23,594 nucleotides of DNA, taken from positions 1-23,594 of the forward strand of contig JAAYZQ010000530.1 of NCBI GenBank assembly GCA_012514775.1, given 5' to 3'. The notes under the pieces are model-generated. The model ran no database searches. It had not been told where the DNA came from and saw only the letters and a program-made list of their open reading frames with translations. The DNA comes from Anaerolineaceae bacterium (GTDB lineage: Bacteria; Chloroflexota; Anaerolineae; JAAYZQ01). Within the stretch, counting starts at the first letter, position 1. Every line of letters begins with the position of its first letter. Both the position numbers and the translations under genes were made by a program. Below are positions 8,090 through 18,228 of this stretch, piece by piece.

Positions 8090-9451
8090 GTGAACACGAC
8101 AGCGACCCTGCAACGAACAAGAAAACCGGCCTTGCCTGCCCGCGGCTTCCATCGCGAGGCCCTGGAGGCCCTGGCGGCGGAGCGGAACGAGCCCAACTGG
8201 CTCCTGGAGAAGCGCTACGAGGGCTGGGCCCACTATGAACAGGCCGAGCCGCCCTTCTGGCGCCGCACCGAGCTCAAGCTGGACTGGGAGGAGCTGATCC
8301 CCTATGCCCCGGCCCAACGGCCGGTGGACGATCTCACCGCCCTGCCGCCCAAGCTGCATGCCGCCCTGGGCGTCTATGGCCAGCGCGCGGGCTTGATGGT
8401 CCAGCGCGATTCGGCCCGGGTCTATCGCGACCTGGGCGACGAGGCGCGGCGGCAGGGGGTCATCTGGACCGATCTGTCCACGGCGGCCCGCGAGCATCCC
8501 GAGATCGTGCAAGGACGCTTCATGGACGAGGCAGTGCCGGTCACGACCGACAAGTATACCGCGCTGCATGCCGCTTTCTGGAGCGGCGGCACGTTGCTGT
8601 ACGTGCCCCGCGGCGTGACGGTGGAGCTGCCCTTCATCAGCGTGTTGTGGCAAGAGATGCCCCAATTGGCGTCCATGCCCCACACGCTCCTCGTGGCCGA
8701 GGAGGGCAGCAGCGTGACCCTCGTCTCGGAGCTGCTGTCCATGGGCTGCGATGCCTGCCCCGACACCTATCACGGGGGCGTGACCGAGCTGTACGTGGGG
8801 CCCGGCGCCCGCGTCCGCTACATCAACACCCAGGACCTGGGCCGGCACATCTACGACCTGCGCCGGCAGACGGCCCTCCTGGACCGGGACAGCCGCCTCG
8901 AGTGGTTGACCGTCACCCTGGGCGGCAAGTTGAGCCGCTCGTCGCAGCACACCGTGTTGCGCGGCTCGGGCGCCGAGGCCAAGGTCACCGGCCTCTACCT
9001 GCCCGACGGCAAGCAGCACGTCGCCTTTGACACGCTCCAGGATCACGTGGCCACCAGTGGCACCAGCGATCTGCTCTACCAGGGCGCGCTCCTGGGCAGG
9101 TCGCGGGCGGTCTATGAGGGTACCATCCGCGCCTGGCCTGGCGCGCAAAAGACCAACGCCTACCAGTCCAACCGCAACCTGCTGCTCTCGCCCAAGGCAC
9201 GGGCCGATTCGCTGCCCCAGCTCGAGATCGAGGCCAACGACCTGCGCTGCACCCACGGGGCGACGGTCAGCCAGGTGGACCAGGACCAGGTGTTTTACCT
9301 GCAAAGCCGGGGCATTCCCCGCATCGAGGCCGTGCGCCTCATCGTCGAGGGCTTTTTCCAGCCCACCCTGGACCGGCTGCCCGAAAGCCTGGAAGGGCTG
9401 CGGGACCGGCTCACGGGAGCAATTGCTGACAAGCTGTCCAGGTCGGCGTAA
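8090..9451 (+). CDS. sufD: SufD, partner subunit of SufBCD
   Basis: A 453-residue beta-helix protein that pairs with SufB in the SufBC2D complex and is needed for iron entry. The C-terminal core carries RCTHGATVSQ with Cys387 and His389, matching the Cys358-X-His360 pair of E. coli Suf[10 protein letters not shown] in the last helix region is shared with SufB. The start is a GTG at 8090, 2 bp after the sufB stop. The nearest Shine-Dalgarno-like sequence (GGAAGGA, 8068-8074) is about 15 bp away, so translation probably relies on coupling to sufB. No in-frame ATG lies before the conserved region. sufS starts 26 bp after its stop. Confidence 0.95.
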   Translation: MNTTATLQRTRKPALPARGFHREALEALAAERNEPNWLLEKRYEGWAHYEQAEPPFWRRTELKLDWEELIPYAPAQRPVDDLTALPPKLHAALGVYGQRAGLMVQRDSARVYRDLGDEARRQGVIWTDLSTAAREHPEIVQGRFMDEAVPVTTDKYTALHAAFWSGGTLLYVPRGVTVELPFISVLWQEMPQLASMPHTLLVAEEGSSVTLVSELLSMGCDACPDTYHGGVTELYVGPGARVRYINTQDLGRHIYDLRRQTALLDRDSRLEWLTVTLGGKLSRSSQHTVLRGSGAEAKVTGLYLPDGKQHVAFDTLQDHVATSGTSDLLYQGALLGRSRAVYEGTIRAWPGAQKTNAYQSNRNLLLSPKARADSLPQLEIEANDLRCTHGATVSQVDQDQVFYLQSRGIPRIEAVRLIVEGFFQPTLDRLPESLEGLRDRLTGAIADKLSRSA

Positions 9452-9477
9452 CACTGAAGAGGAGCAAAGGAGAGAGG

Positions 9478-10764
9478 ATGCTGAACGTCAAAGCCATTCG
9501 CGCCGATTTTCCCATCTTGCAGCGGCAGGTACACGGCAAGCGCCTGGTGTATCTGGACAACGCGGCCACGTCGCAAAAGCCAGAGGTCGTCATCCAGGCC
9601 ATGGACGACTACTACCGGCGCTACAACGCCAACATCCACCGCGGCGTGCACACGCTGGCGGAAGAGGCCACCGAGGCCTACGAGGGCGCGCGGCGCAAGG
9701 TGGGGCGCTTTATCAATGCCTACAGCCCGCGGGAAGTGGTCTTTACCCGCAACACGACAGAGGCCATCAACCTGGTGGCCAACTCGTGGGGACAAAGCAC
9801 GATGCGCGAGGGAGACGTCATCATCCTCAGCGTCATGGAGCACCACTCCAACCTCGTGCCCTGGCAGTTGTTGGCCCAGGCCACCGGGGCGCGCCTGGAG
9901 TTCATCGCCCTCGATCTCGAGGGCCGGCTGCTGCTGAACGGTTCGCTCCCCGAGGGGCCGGCGGACTGGGGCCAGCCCCTGGACCGCCTCCTGGACCGGT
10001 GGGGCGAGCGGGTCAAGCTGGTGGCCGTGAGCGGCATGTCCAACGTGCTGGGCACCATCAACCCCGTGGCCGAGATCGCCCGGCGGGCCCACGACGTGGG
10101 CGCCCTGCTGCTGGTGGACGGCGCGCAGAGCGTGCCACACCTGCCCGTGGACGTGCAGGCCATCGGCGCCGACTTTTTGGCGTTTTCCGGCCACAAGATG
10201 CTAGGCCCGACGGGCATCGGCGTCCTGTGGGGGCGCAAGGAGCTGTTGCAGGCCATGCCGCCCTTCCAGGGCGGCGGCGACATGATCAAGAGCGTGCACC
10301 TGCGCGAGAGCGAGTGGAACGACGTCCCCCACAAGTTCGAGGCCGGCACGCCCAACGTGGCCGACGCCATCGGCCTGGGAGCGGCGGTCGATTACCTGGC
10401 AGGGCTGGGCATGGACGACGTCCACGCCCACGAGCAGGCCGTGGCCGCCTATGCTCTGAAGCGCCTGCCCGACGTGCCCGATCTGCACATCTATGGCCCG
10501 CCGGCCGGCGAGCGAGGAGGCGTCATCACCTTTAACCTCATCCGCGACGGGGAGCTGCTCATCCATCCCCACGACCTGGCCAGCATCCTGGATCGGGAGG
10601 GGGTTGCCATTCGCGCCGGGCATCACTGCGCGCAACCCCTCATGGATTACTTTGGTGTGCCCGCCACCGCGCGGGCCAGCGCCTACGTGTACAACACCGA
10701 AGACGAGGTGGACCGCCTGGTCGATGCCCTGTGCAAGGCGCGCGCGGTCTTTGGCCTGGAGTAG
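9478..10764 (+). CDS. sufS: SufS cysteine desulfurase
   Basis: A 428-residue PLP-dependent class II cysteine desulfurase that takes sulfur from cysteine and passes it to SufU. The N-terminus reads YLDNAATSQKP. PLP-site residues include His123 (EHHSN) and the Schiff-base Lys240 (SGHKMLGP). The persulfide Cys384 lies in RAGHHCAQP, the short class II loop. Compared with Bacillus SufS, about 14 extra residues sit near 152-168 (NGSLPEGPADWGQP), and the usual VSHVSNVLG is VSGMSNVLG. The start ATG 9478 has AAAGGAGAG about 6 bp upstream. It follows sufD by 26 bp and precedes the HAD gene by 5 bp. Confidence 0.96.
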   Translation: MLNVKAIRADFPILQRQVHGKRLVYLDNAATSQKPEVVIQAMDDYYRRYNANIHRGVHTLAEEATEAYEGARRKVGRFINAYSPREVVFTRNTTEAINLVANSWGQSTMREGDVIILSVMEHHSNLVPWQLLAQATGARLEFIALDLEGRLLLNGSLPEGPADWGQPLDRLLDRWGERVKLVAVSGMSNVLGTINPVAEIARRAHDVGALLLVDGAQSVPHLPVDVQAIGADFLAFSGHKMLGPTGIGVLWGRKELLQAMPPFQGGGDMIKSVHLRESEWNDVPHKFEAGTPNVADAIGLGAAVDYLAGLGMDDVHAHEQAVAAYALKRLPDVPDLHIYGPPAGERGGVITFNLIRDGELLIHPHDLASILDREGVAIRAGHHCAQPLMDYFGVPATARASAYVYNTEDEVDRLVDALCKARAVFGLE

Positions 10765-10769
10765 CCGCC

Positions 10770-11489
10770 ATGGACTATCGATGGCTGCTCTTTGACGCCG
10801 ACGGCACACTGTTCGACTACGATCGGGCCGAGCTGCAAGCGCTGCGCCTGACCTTTGAGGCCGCCGGGCATCCCTTCCGGCCGGCCTACGCCGAGGCCTA
10901 CAGGCGGATCAATGCCGCCATCTGGCGTGAGTTCGAGCTGGGACAGATCACCCAGGACCTCTTGCGCACCAGGCGCTTTGCCCTGCTCTTTGAAAAAGCC
11001 GGGCTGGCTTTGGATGTGGACGAGTTCAGCCGGGCCTACCTGCGCAACCTGGCCCTGGGCACCGACCTGGTCGACGGAGCGGAAGAGACGCTCCGGGCGC
11101 TCCACGACCGCTTCGGCCTGGCGCTGATTACCAACGGCCTGGAGGACGTGCAGCGGCCCCGCCTCGAGCGGTCGACCATCGGCGGCTGTTTCGACGCCGT
11201 GGTCATCAGCGAAGAAGTGGGCGCGGCCAAGCCCGACCCGGCCATCTTCCAGGTGGCCCTGGCCAGGATGGGCCTACCCCGCCGCGACGAGGTGCTCATG
11301 GTGGGCGACAGCCTGACGTCGGACGTGGCCGGCGCGAACCGCGCGGGCATTGACGTCTGCTGGTTCAATCCCACCGGCCTGCCCCTGCCCCCCGGCCTGA
11401 AAGCCCGCTATCAGATCCGGGAGTTGGGCGAGCTGGTGGAGCTGCTGGACGGCGGCCGGGATGGGGATGCCGTGGAGGGAGGCGGATGA
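10770..11489 (+). CDS. HAD hydrolase, YjjG-type nucleotidase
   Basis: A 239-residue HAD-superfamily phosphatase, subfamily IA. Motif I is DADGT (Asp9, Asp11), motif II ITNG (120-123), motif III Lys154 in AAKPDPAIF, and motif IV VGDSLTSD with Asp180 and Asp185. The N-terminus (WLLFDADGTLFDYDRAE) and the C-terminal YQIRELGELVELL fit the YjjG group, which dephosphorylates non-canonical pyrimidine nucleotides, a house-cleaning role. ATG 10770 lies 5 bp after the sufS stop; an in-frame extension to 10731 lies inside sufS and is rejected. The last 12 residues are Gly/Asp-rich and not conserved. Its TGA overlaps the next ATG (ATGA). The HAD fold is certain, the substrate is not. Confidence 0.85.
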   Translation: MDYRWLLFDADGTLFDYDRAELQALRLTFEAAGHPFRPAYAEAYRRINAAIWREFELGQITQDLLRTRRFALLFEKAGLALDVDEFSRAYLRNLALGTDLVDGAEETLRALHDRFGLALITNGLEDVQRPRLERSTIGGCFDAVVISEEVGAAKPDPAIFQVALARMGLPRRDEVLMVGDSLTSDVAGANRAGIDVCWFNPTGLPLPPGLKARYQIRELGELVELLDGGRDGDAVEGGG

Positions 11490-11842
11490 CGGTACAGCTC
11501 AAGAGAGCCTACGAGCCACCGGCTGCCGGCGACGGTTACCGAGTCCTCGTCGACCGCATCTGGCCCCGGGGCGTGAGCAAAGAGGCGGCCAGGATCGACG
11601 CCTGGCTGAAGGACCTGGCGCCCAGCGCTGAGCTGCGGACGTGGTTCGGACACGACGTGGATCGCTGGGAAGAGTTCCAGGAGCGCTACTGGCAAGAGCT
11701 GGAGGAGCGCGAGGCGGCCCTCGAGGAGCTAGCCCACAGGGCGAGCGACGGCCGCGTGACCCTCGTCTATGCTGCCAGGGACACCGAGCACAACAACGCC
11801 GTGGCCCTGCGCACCTATCTGGAACAGCGGATGGTGGGCTAG
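11486..11842 (+). CDS. DUF488 (YeaO) family protein
   Basis: A 118-residue small cytoplasmic protein of the DUF488/YeaO family. Function is not established. Diagnostic blocks are RVLVDRIWPRGVSKE (residues 19-33) and VTLVYAARDTEHNNAVALRTYL near the C-terminus, a usual full-length layout. It has no cysteine, so it is unlikely to hold a cluster itself. Its ATG overlaps the stop of the HAD gene by 4 bp, and the WD40 gene starts 14 bp after it, so it is an integral part of the operon. Confidence 0.85.
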   Translation: MTVQLKRAYEPPAAGDGYRVLVDRIWPRGVSKEAARIDAWLKDLAPSAELRTWFGHDVDRWEEFQERYWQELEEREAALEELAHRASDGRVTLVYAARDTEHNNAVALRTYLEQRMVG

Positions 11843-11856
11843 GATGGAGAAGATAC

Positions 11857-12750
11857 TTGAGAGAGCACCTGGTTTTTGAGGCTCATTCGAGTTATGCCCT
11901 GGGGGTGTTGTTCACGCCCGGCGGCGAGACCATGATCTCGGCCGGAATGGACGGGTTGATCAAGCTCTGGGCGGTGCCGGGCTGGAAGCCCGTCGGCACG
12001 CTCCAGGGGCACGAAAACAGCGTCAATGCCCTGTCGCTTTCGCCCGACGGCAAGGTGTTGGCCAGCGGCTCGACCGATGCGACGGTCCGCCTCTGGTCGC
12101 TGCCCGAGGGAAGCCCGCTGCATACCCTGCGCGACCGCAAAAAGACCGTCGCGGCCGTGCGCATCTCGCCCGATGGCTGCCGGGTCGCCGCCGGCTCCTA
12201 CGGGGGCCGCGCTGTGGTGTGGACGTTGGACGGCAAGCAGGAGACGGCCATTGCCGCCAGCAAGAAGAACCTCTCGACGGTGACCTTTGTGGACGGGGGC
12301 GTGCTGGCCACCGGCGGGCTGGGGGGCCAGATTTTGCTCTGGGCGCTGCCCTCGGGCGAGCCCCTCATCGCGCTGCCCGGCCACGAGACCGCCGTCCTGG
12401 CCCTGCGGGCGCTTGATGGCGGCCGCACCCTGGCGTCGCTGGGTTACGAGGGCGTCGCCAGGTTCTGGGACACAAAGAGCTGGGACGAGGTGCGCAACCT
12501 GCAGTTAACGTCCGGGCCCGGGCCGGCGGGCGCGCCGGCCGTGCGGGGCATGGCCTTTGCGCCCGACGAAAAGACCGTGGCCGTAGCCCGGGAGGGCGTG
12601 GTCCAGATCTGGTCGATCGAGGAGGCCCGCCTGATGGAGGAGCTGCCGGTCAGCACCAGGGCCGTGAATGGCATGGCCTTTTCACCCGACGGCCGCTGGC
12701 TGGCCGCCGGCGCCGCCGACGGCAAGATCCGCATCTGGGAGAATAGCTAG
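11857..12750 (+). CDS. Soluble seven-repeat WD40 beta-propeller protein
   Basis: A 297-residue protein made almost wholly of seven WD40 repeats, each ending in an [IV]xLW/[IV]xFW-like strand: IKLW, VRLW, AVVW, ILLW, ARFW, VQIW and IRIW. SPDG turns and GH-type positions are visible between them. Seven repeats close exactly one propeller. There is no signal peptide or membrane segment, so it should be cytoplasmic. WD40 propellers usually act as protein-docking platforms. The start is a TTG at 11857, with a strong GGAGA at 11846-11850 six bp upstream. The open frame reaching back to 11641 lies in the DUF488 gene, and the ATG at 11844 is in another frame. It lies between the suf core and sufU/sufT/acnA, which suggests a role in Fe-S delivery, but this is inference. 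Confidence 0.88.
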   Translation: MREHLVFEAHSSYALGVLFTPGGETMISAGMDGLIKLWAVPGWKPVGTLQGHENSVNALSLSPDGKVLASGSTDATVRLWSLPEGSPLHTLRDRKKTVAAVRISPDGCRVAAGSYGGRAVVWTLDGKQETAIAASKKNLSTVTFVDGGVLATGGLGGQILLWALPSGEPLIALPGHETAVLALRALDGGRTLASLGYEGVARFWDTKSWDEVRNLQLTSGPGPAGAPAVRGMAFAPDEKTVAVAREGVVQIWSIEEARLMEELPVSTRAVNGMAFSPDGRWLAAGAADGKIRIWENS

Positions 12751-12771
12751 ACCTGGTTGGATTGGAGAATG

Positions 12772-13356
12772 ATGGAACAAGGGACGAACGGACCAAGAGG
12801 GATAAGTGAGGGCAGGGAAGTGGCGACCCTCGCCGGTGGCTGCTTCTGGTGCCTGGAAGCCGTGTACGAACAACTGCGCGGCGTGGAAAAGGTGGAATCG
12901 GGCTATGCCGGCGGGCACGTGCCGGACCCCACCTATCGCCAGGTGACGACCGGCAAGACGGGGCACGCCGAGGTGGTGCAGCTCACCTACGACCCCGCCG
13001 TCGTCAGCTTCCGGGAGCTGCTGGAGGTGTTTTTCACCATCCACGATCCCACGACGCTGAACCGCCAGGGCGCCGACGTGGGGACCCAGTATCGCTCGGC
13101 CATCTTTTACCACGACGAGGACCAGAAACAGGTGGCCGAAGAGGTGATCCGCGAGATGGAGGCCGCCGCCATCTGGGACGATCCCATCGTCACCGAGGTG
13201 AGCCCCCTGGACGCGTTCTACAAGGCGGAGGACTATCACCAGGAATACTATCGCAACAATACGTACCAGCCCTACTGCCAGGTGGTCATCGCGCCCAAGG
13301 TGAGCAAATTCCGCCAGAAGTACCTGGCCAACCTGAAGCCGTCCTTTGCCGGGTAG
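12772..13356 (+). CDS. msrA: Peptide methionine sulfoxide reductase MsrA
   Basis: A 194-residue MsrA, which reduces methionine-S-sulfoxide in proteins damaged by oxidants. The catalytic motif is GGCFWCLE with the nucleophile at Cys24 and a second Cys27. Other family blocks are YAGGHVPDPTYRQVTTGKTG, FFTIHDPTTLNRQGADVGTQ and the C-terminal YHQEYYRNNTYQPYCQ, whose Cys may be a recycling cysteine. Several starts are possible (TTG 12757, ATG 12769, ATG 12772); ATG 12772 has GGAG at the best distance. It begins 21 bp after the WD40 gene. Its position in a suf operon fits an oxidative-stress-linked transcript. Confidence 0.95.
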   Translation: MEQGTNGPRGISEGREVATLAGGCFWCLEAVYEQLRGVEKVESGYAGGHVPDPTYRQVTTGKTGHAEVVQLTYDPAVVSFRELLEVFFTIHDPTTLNRQGADVGTQYRSAIFYHDEDQKQVAEEVIREMEAAAIWDDPIVTEVSPLDAFYKAEDYHQEYYRNNTYQPYCQVVIAPKVSKFRQKYLANLKPSFAG

Positions 13357-13401
13357 GGGTGTGCGGCATGGAAATGGGACCGGAACGGGACCGGGGGGAG
13401 A

Positions 13402-14223
13402 ATGCCTGACGGCCAGGTGCAGTTCGTGGACCGGGACCTTGCCCGCCGCCTGGAGACGGCTTACGCCTGGCGCAGCGTGCGCTACGCGCGGACCATCGAT
13501 CACCTGTGGCGGGAACAGAAGGTGGCCGTGGAGGCGGTGGGCGGGGGCTATGCCGTCTATACCGGGCCGGCCTTTCCCGTCAACCGTGCCAGCGGGCTGG
13601 GGTTGAACGGGCCGGCCGGCGAGGACGACCTGGCGCGCATCGAGGAGTTTTACCGCTCTCGCTGCGCGGCGCCGCGGGTCGACGTGTGCCCCGTGGCCGA
13701 CGCGTCGCTCGTTGCCCTGTTGCGCGAGCGCGGCTACACCGTCGAGGGGTTCATGAGCGTCCTGTGGCGCCCGCTGGCCTTGACGCCGGACGAGTTCGCC
13801 CCCGTGCCCGGGGTTTCCGTGACCCGGGCCGGACGAGAAGAGGCCGAGCTGTGGCTGCGGACCGTGGGCGAGGGCTTTGAGGGAAAAGAGGCCCCGCCGG
13901 AGACGCGCAGCATCCTGGCGCCCAATTTCTACGGGGAGCGCGCCGAGCCGTTCCTGGCCTGGATCGACGGCCAGCCGGCGGGCGGGGGAGCATTTGTCTC
14001 CCACGAAGGAGTCGCCGAGCTGTGCAGCGCCAGCACACGCCCGGCGTTTCGGCGCCGCGGCGTGCAGCTCGCCCTGCTGCGCGCCCGGCTGGAGGAAGCA
14101 GCCCGGGCGGGCAACGACGTGGCCATGGCGCACACCGCGCCCGGCTCGCCCTCGCAGCGGAACGTCGAGCGCGCCGGCTTTCGCCTGGCCTACACCCGGG
14201 CCTTGCTCGGCCTGCCGCGCTGA
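13402..14223 (+). CDS. GNAT family N-acetyltransferase
   Basis: A 273-residue acetyltransferase. The C-terminal half (about 138-270) is a GNAT domain with the acetyl-CoA loop RRRGVQ (217-222), preceded by the ELCSASTRPAFR strand and followed by SQRNVERAGFRLAYTR, the usual last helix and strand. The N-terminal half (1-125) with VDVCPVADASLVALLRERGY resembles the first lobe of tandem-GNAT proteins, but without a clear CoA loop. The substrate is unknown; a small molecule or a protein N-terminus is possible. ATG 13402 has a GGGGGGAG ribosome site just upstream. It is 45 bp after msrA. A strong hairpin lies in the 61 bp before the next gene. Confidence 0.85.
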   Translation: MPDGQVQFVDRDLARRLETAYAWRSVRYARTIDHLWREQKVAVEAVGGGYAVYTGPAFPVNRASGLGLNGPAGEDDLARIEEFYRSRCAAPRVDVCPVADASLVALLRERGYTVEGFMSVLWRPLALTPDEFAPVPGVSVTRAGREEAELWLRTVGEGFEGKEAPPETRSILAPNFYGERAEPFLAWIDGQPAGGGAFVSHEGVAELCSASTRPAFRRRGVQLALLRARLEEAARAGNDVAMAHTAPGSPSQRNVERAGFRLAYTRALLGLPR

Positions 14224-14242
14224 GAGGGCTGCACATCCACGT

Positions 14243-14270
14243 GCGTTCCGGCGCCAGGCGCGCGGAACGC
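14243..14270 (+). other. Strong intercistronic hairpin ahead of sufU
   Basis: GCGTTCCG (14243-14250) and CGGAACGC (14263-14270) form a perfect 8-bp stem with a 12-nt GC-rich loop in the 61-bp gap before sufU. No U-tract follows, so it is not a classical terminator. It ends 14 nt before the sufU ATG, next to the ribosome site. It might set mRNA stability or the translation level of the downstream genes. Confidence 0.55.
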
Positions 14271-14284
14271 GGGGAACGAGGAGC

Positions 14285-14704
14285 ATGGACGATTTTTACC
14301 GAGAAGAGATCCTGGAACATTATACGAATCCTCACCACTACGGCAGGTTAGAGGATCCCGACATCAGCCACGAGGAGGAAAACCCCCTGTGTGGCGACCG
14401 GGTCCGCTTTGACCTGGAGCTGGCGGACGACGGCAAGACCGTGGAGGACGTCCGTTTTTCGGCGGTGGGCTGTGCCATCAGCAAGGCCTCGGCCTCGATG
14501 CTCAGCGACCTTCTCATCGGCAAGACCCTGGACGAGATCCGGGAGCTGACCAAGGAGGACGTTATCGAGGAGCTGGGCATCGAGCTGGGCCCGGTCCGCC
14601 TGAAGTGCGCCCTGCTGCCCCTCAAAGTGGTCAAGGTCGGCGCCTATGGCCTGGAGGGCTGGCAGGGCGAGTCGGAGCCCGAAGACGAGTGGGCGACGGC
14701 CTGA
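14285..14704 (+). CDS. sufU: SufU/IscU-type Fe-S scaffold or sulfur acceptor
   Basis: A 139-residue NifU-N/IscU-fold protein that accepts sulfur from SufS. Conserved ligands are Cys36 with Asp38 (LCGD), Cys63 (GCAIS) and Cys108 (RLKCALLPLK). The last motif, RxKC with Lys before Cys, is SufU-like, whereas IscU has His before Cys. The distance Cys63-Cys108 is 45, as in IscU, because the roughly 18-residue insertion of Bacillus SufU between them is absent. It is therefore a SufU-type motif on an IscU-length backbone. The ATG at 14285 has GAACGAGGAG just before it. It follows the hairpin and is 104 bp before the Rieske gene, the longest gap inside the operon. Being apart from sufS while in the same operon is unusual but workable. 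Confidence 0.93.
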   Translation: MDDFYREEILEHYTNPHHYGRLEDPDISHEEENPLCGDRVRFDLELADDGKTVEDVRFSAVGCAISKASASMLSDLLIGKTLDEIRELTKEDVIEELGIELGPVRLKCALLPLKVVKVGAYGLEGWQGESEPEDEWATA

Positions 14705-14808
14705 TCCGCATGGCTGGCCAGCCGCTGTTGGGCAGGTTGAGGGCCCGTCAGCCGCGACGGCCGGCAGCGTTCGAGGAGGCACTATGGCAGATGCCAGAAG
14801 GAGGAGAA

Positions 14809-15117
14809 ATGGCGTATCGTAAGGTGGCCAGGGCGGCGGACATCCCCCCCGGCCAGATGTTGTTCCTCGACGTCGAAGACGAGGAGATCGTGCTGTGCAA
14901 CGTCAACGGCGAGTTCTGGGCCGTGGCCAACGTCTGCAGCCACGACGGCGGGACCCTGAGCGAGGGCCTGCTCCTGGGCAACCAGATCGAGTGCCCGCGC
15001 CACGGAGCGCGCTTTGACGTGCGATCGGGCGAGGTCAAGGCCCTGCCGGCGGTGGTGCCCATCCCCACCTACGACGTCAGGGTGGAGGGGGACGATATCC
15101 TGGTCGACGTGGAGTGA
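14809..15117 (+). CDS. Rieske [2Fe-2S] ferredoxin
   Basis: A 102-residue single-domain Rieske ferredoxin of the BphF/NirD-like type, soluble and without a membrane anchor. Cluster ligands are Cys43 and His45 (CSH) and Cys62 and His65 (CPRH), sixteen residues apart; GARFDVRSGEV follows, as usual. The start is ATG 14809, 4 bp after AAGGAGG; an in-frame ATG at 14791 would add six residues. Such proteins pass electrons to oxygenases, reductases or assembly systems. No oxygenase or reductase partner is nearby, so within this operon it may supply electrons for cluster assembly or simply be an Fe-S client. It is co-transcribed with sufT2, 17 bp ahead. Confidence 0.93.
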   Translation: MAYRKVARAADIPPGQMLFLDVEDEEIVLCNVNGEFWAVANVCSHDGGTLSEGLLLGNQIECPRHGARFDVRSGEVKALPAVVPIPTYDVRVEGDDILVDVE

Positions 15118-15134
15118 CGAGGGAGGAGGAAACG

Positions 15135-15467
15135 GTGACGACAAAGGACGAGATCCTGCAGGCTCTGAAGAACGTCGAGGATCCCGAGATCGGGATGAAC
15201 ATCGTCGACCTGGGCCTGATCTATGGCGTGAACTGGGACGAAGAGGTGGGCGACGTGCAGGTCGACCTGACCCTGACCAGCCCCGGCTGTCCCCTGGGAC
15301 CCGAGATCATCCGCGACATCAAGCGCGAGCTTCGGTCCTTTCGCGACGTCTACTTGGTCGACGTGGACCTGGTGTGGCAGCCGCTGTGGCATCCATCCAT
15401 GATGAGCGACTATGCCAAGGACGAGCTGGGGTACGACGACGAGCTGGGATTGGGCATCGGCTATTGA
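15135..15467 (+). CDS. sufT: SufT, DUF59/MIP18 family Fe-S maturation factor (copy 2)
   Basis: A 110-residue DUF59 protein, paralogous to the gene at 3650-3949. It has [15 protein letters not shown] and TSPGCPLGP with the conserved Cys, then [15 protein letters not shown] near the end. In Staphylococcus, SufT helps mature Fe-S enzymes, aconitase included, when demand is high. Here the next gene, 19 bp downstream, is aconitase, which fits that role closely. The start is taken as GTG 15135, with GGAGGAGG about 5 bp upstream. A GTG overlapping the Rieske stop (15114) would add seven residues but has a poorer site. It differs from copy 1 mainly by a longer charged C-terminus. Confidence 0.92.
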   Translation: MTTKDEILQALKNVEDPEIGMNIVDLGLIYGVNWDEEVGDVQVDLTLTSPGCPLGPEIIRDIKRELRSFRDVYLVDVDLVWQPLWHPSMMSDYAKDELGYDDELGLGIGY

Positions 15468-15486
15468 CACCAGTGAAAGGAGCAAG

Positions 15487-18217
<2,731 letters not shown>

Positions 18218-18228
<11 letters not shown>

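Noticed and set aside
6537..8120. 527-codon minus-strand frame over sufB
   Set aside because: Antisense shadow of SufB, no domain or ribosome site support.
11641..11856. Longer N-terminus for the WD40 protein
   Set aside because: The extension lies wholly in the DUF488 gene in another frame and is Arg/Gly-rich. The TTG at 11857 has a good ribosome site.
13368..13411. Tiny 13-codon open frame between msrA and the GNAT gene
   Set aside because: It overlaps the GNAT start in another frame. It is too short to support, although coupling to the GNAT start is possible.
14243..14270. Intrinsic terminator before sufU
   Set aside because: The stem is strong but the following bases are GGGGAACGAGG, with no U-run. 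It is kept as a hairpin of unknown role.
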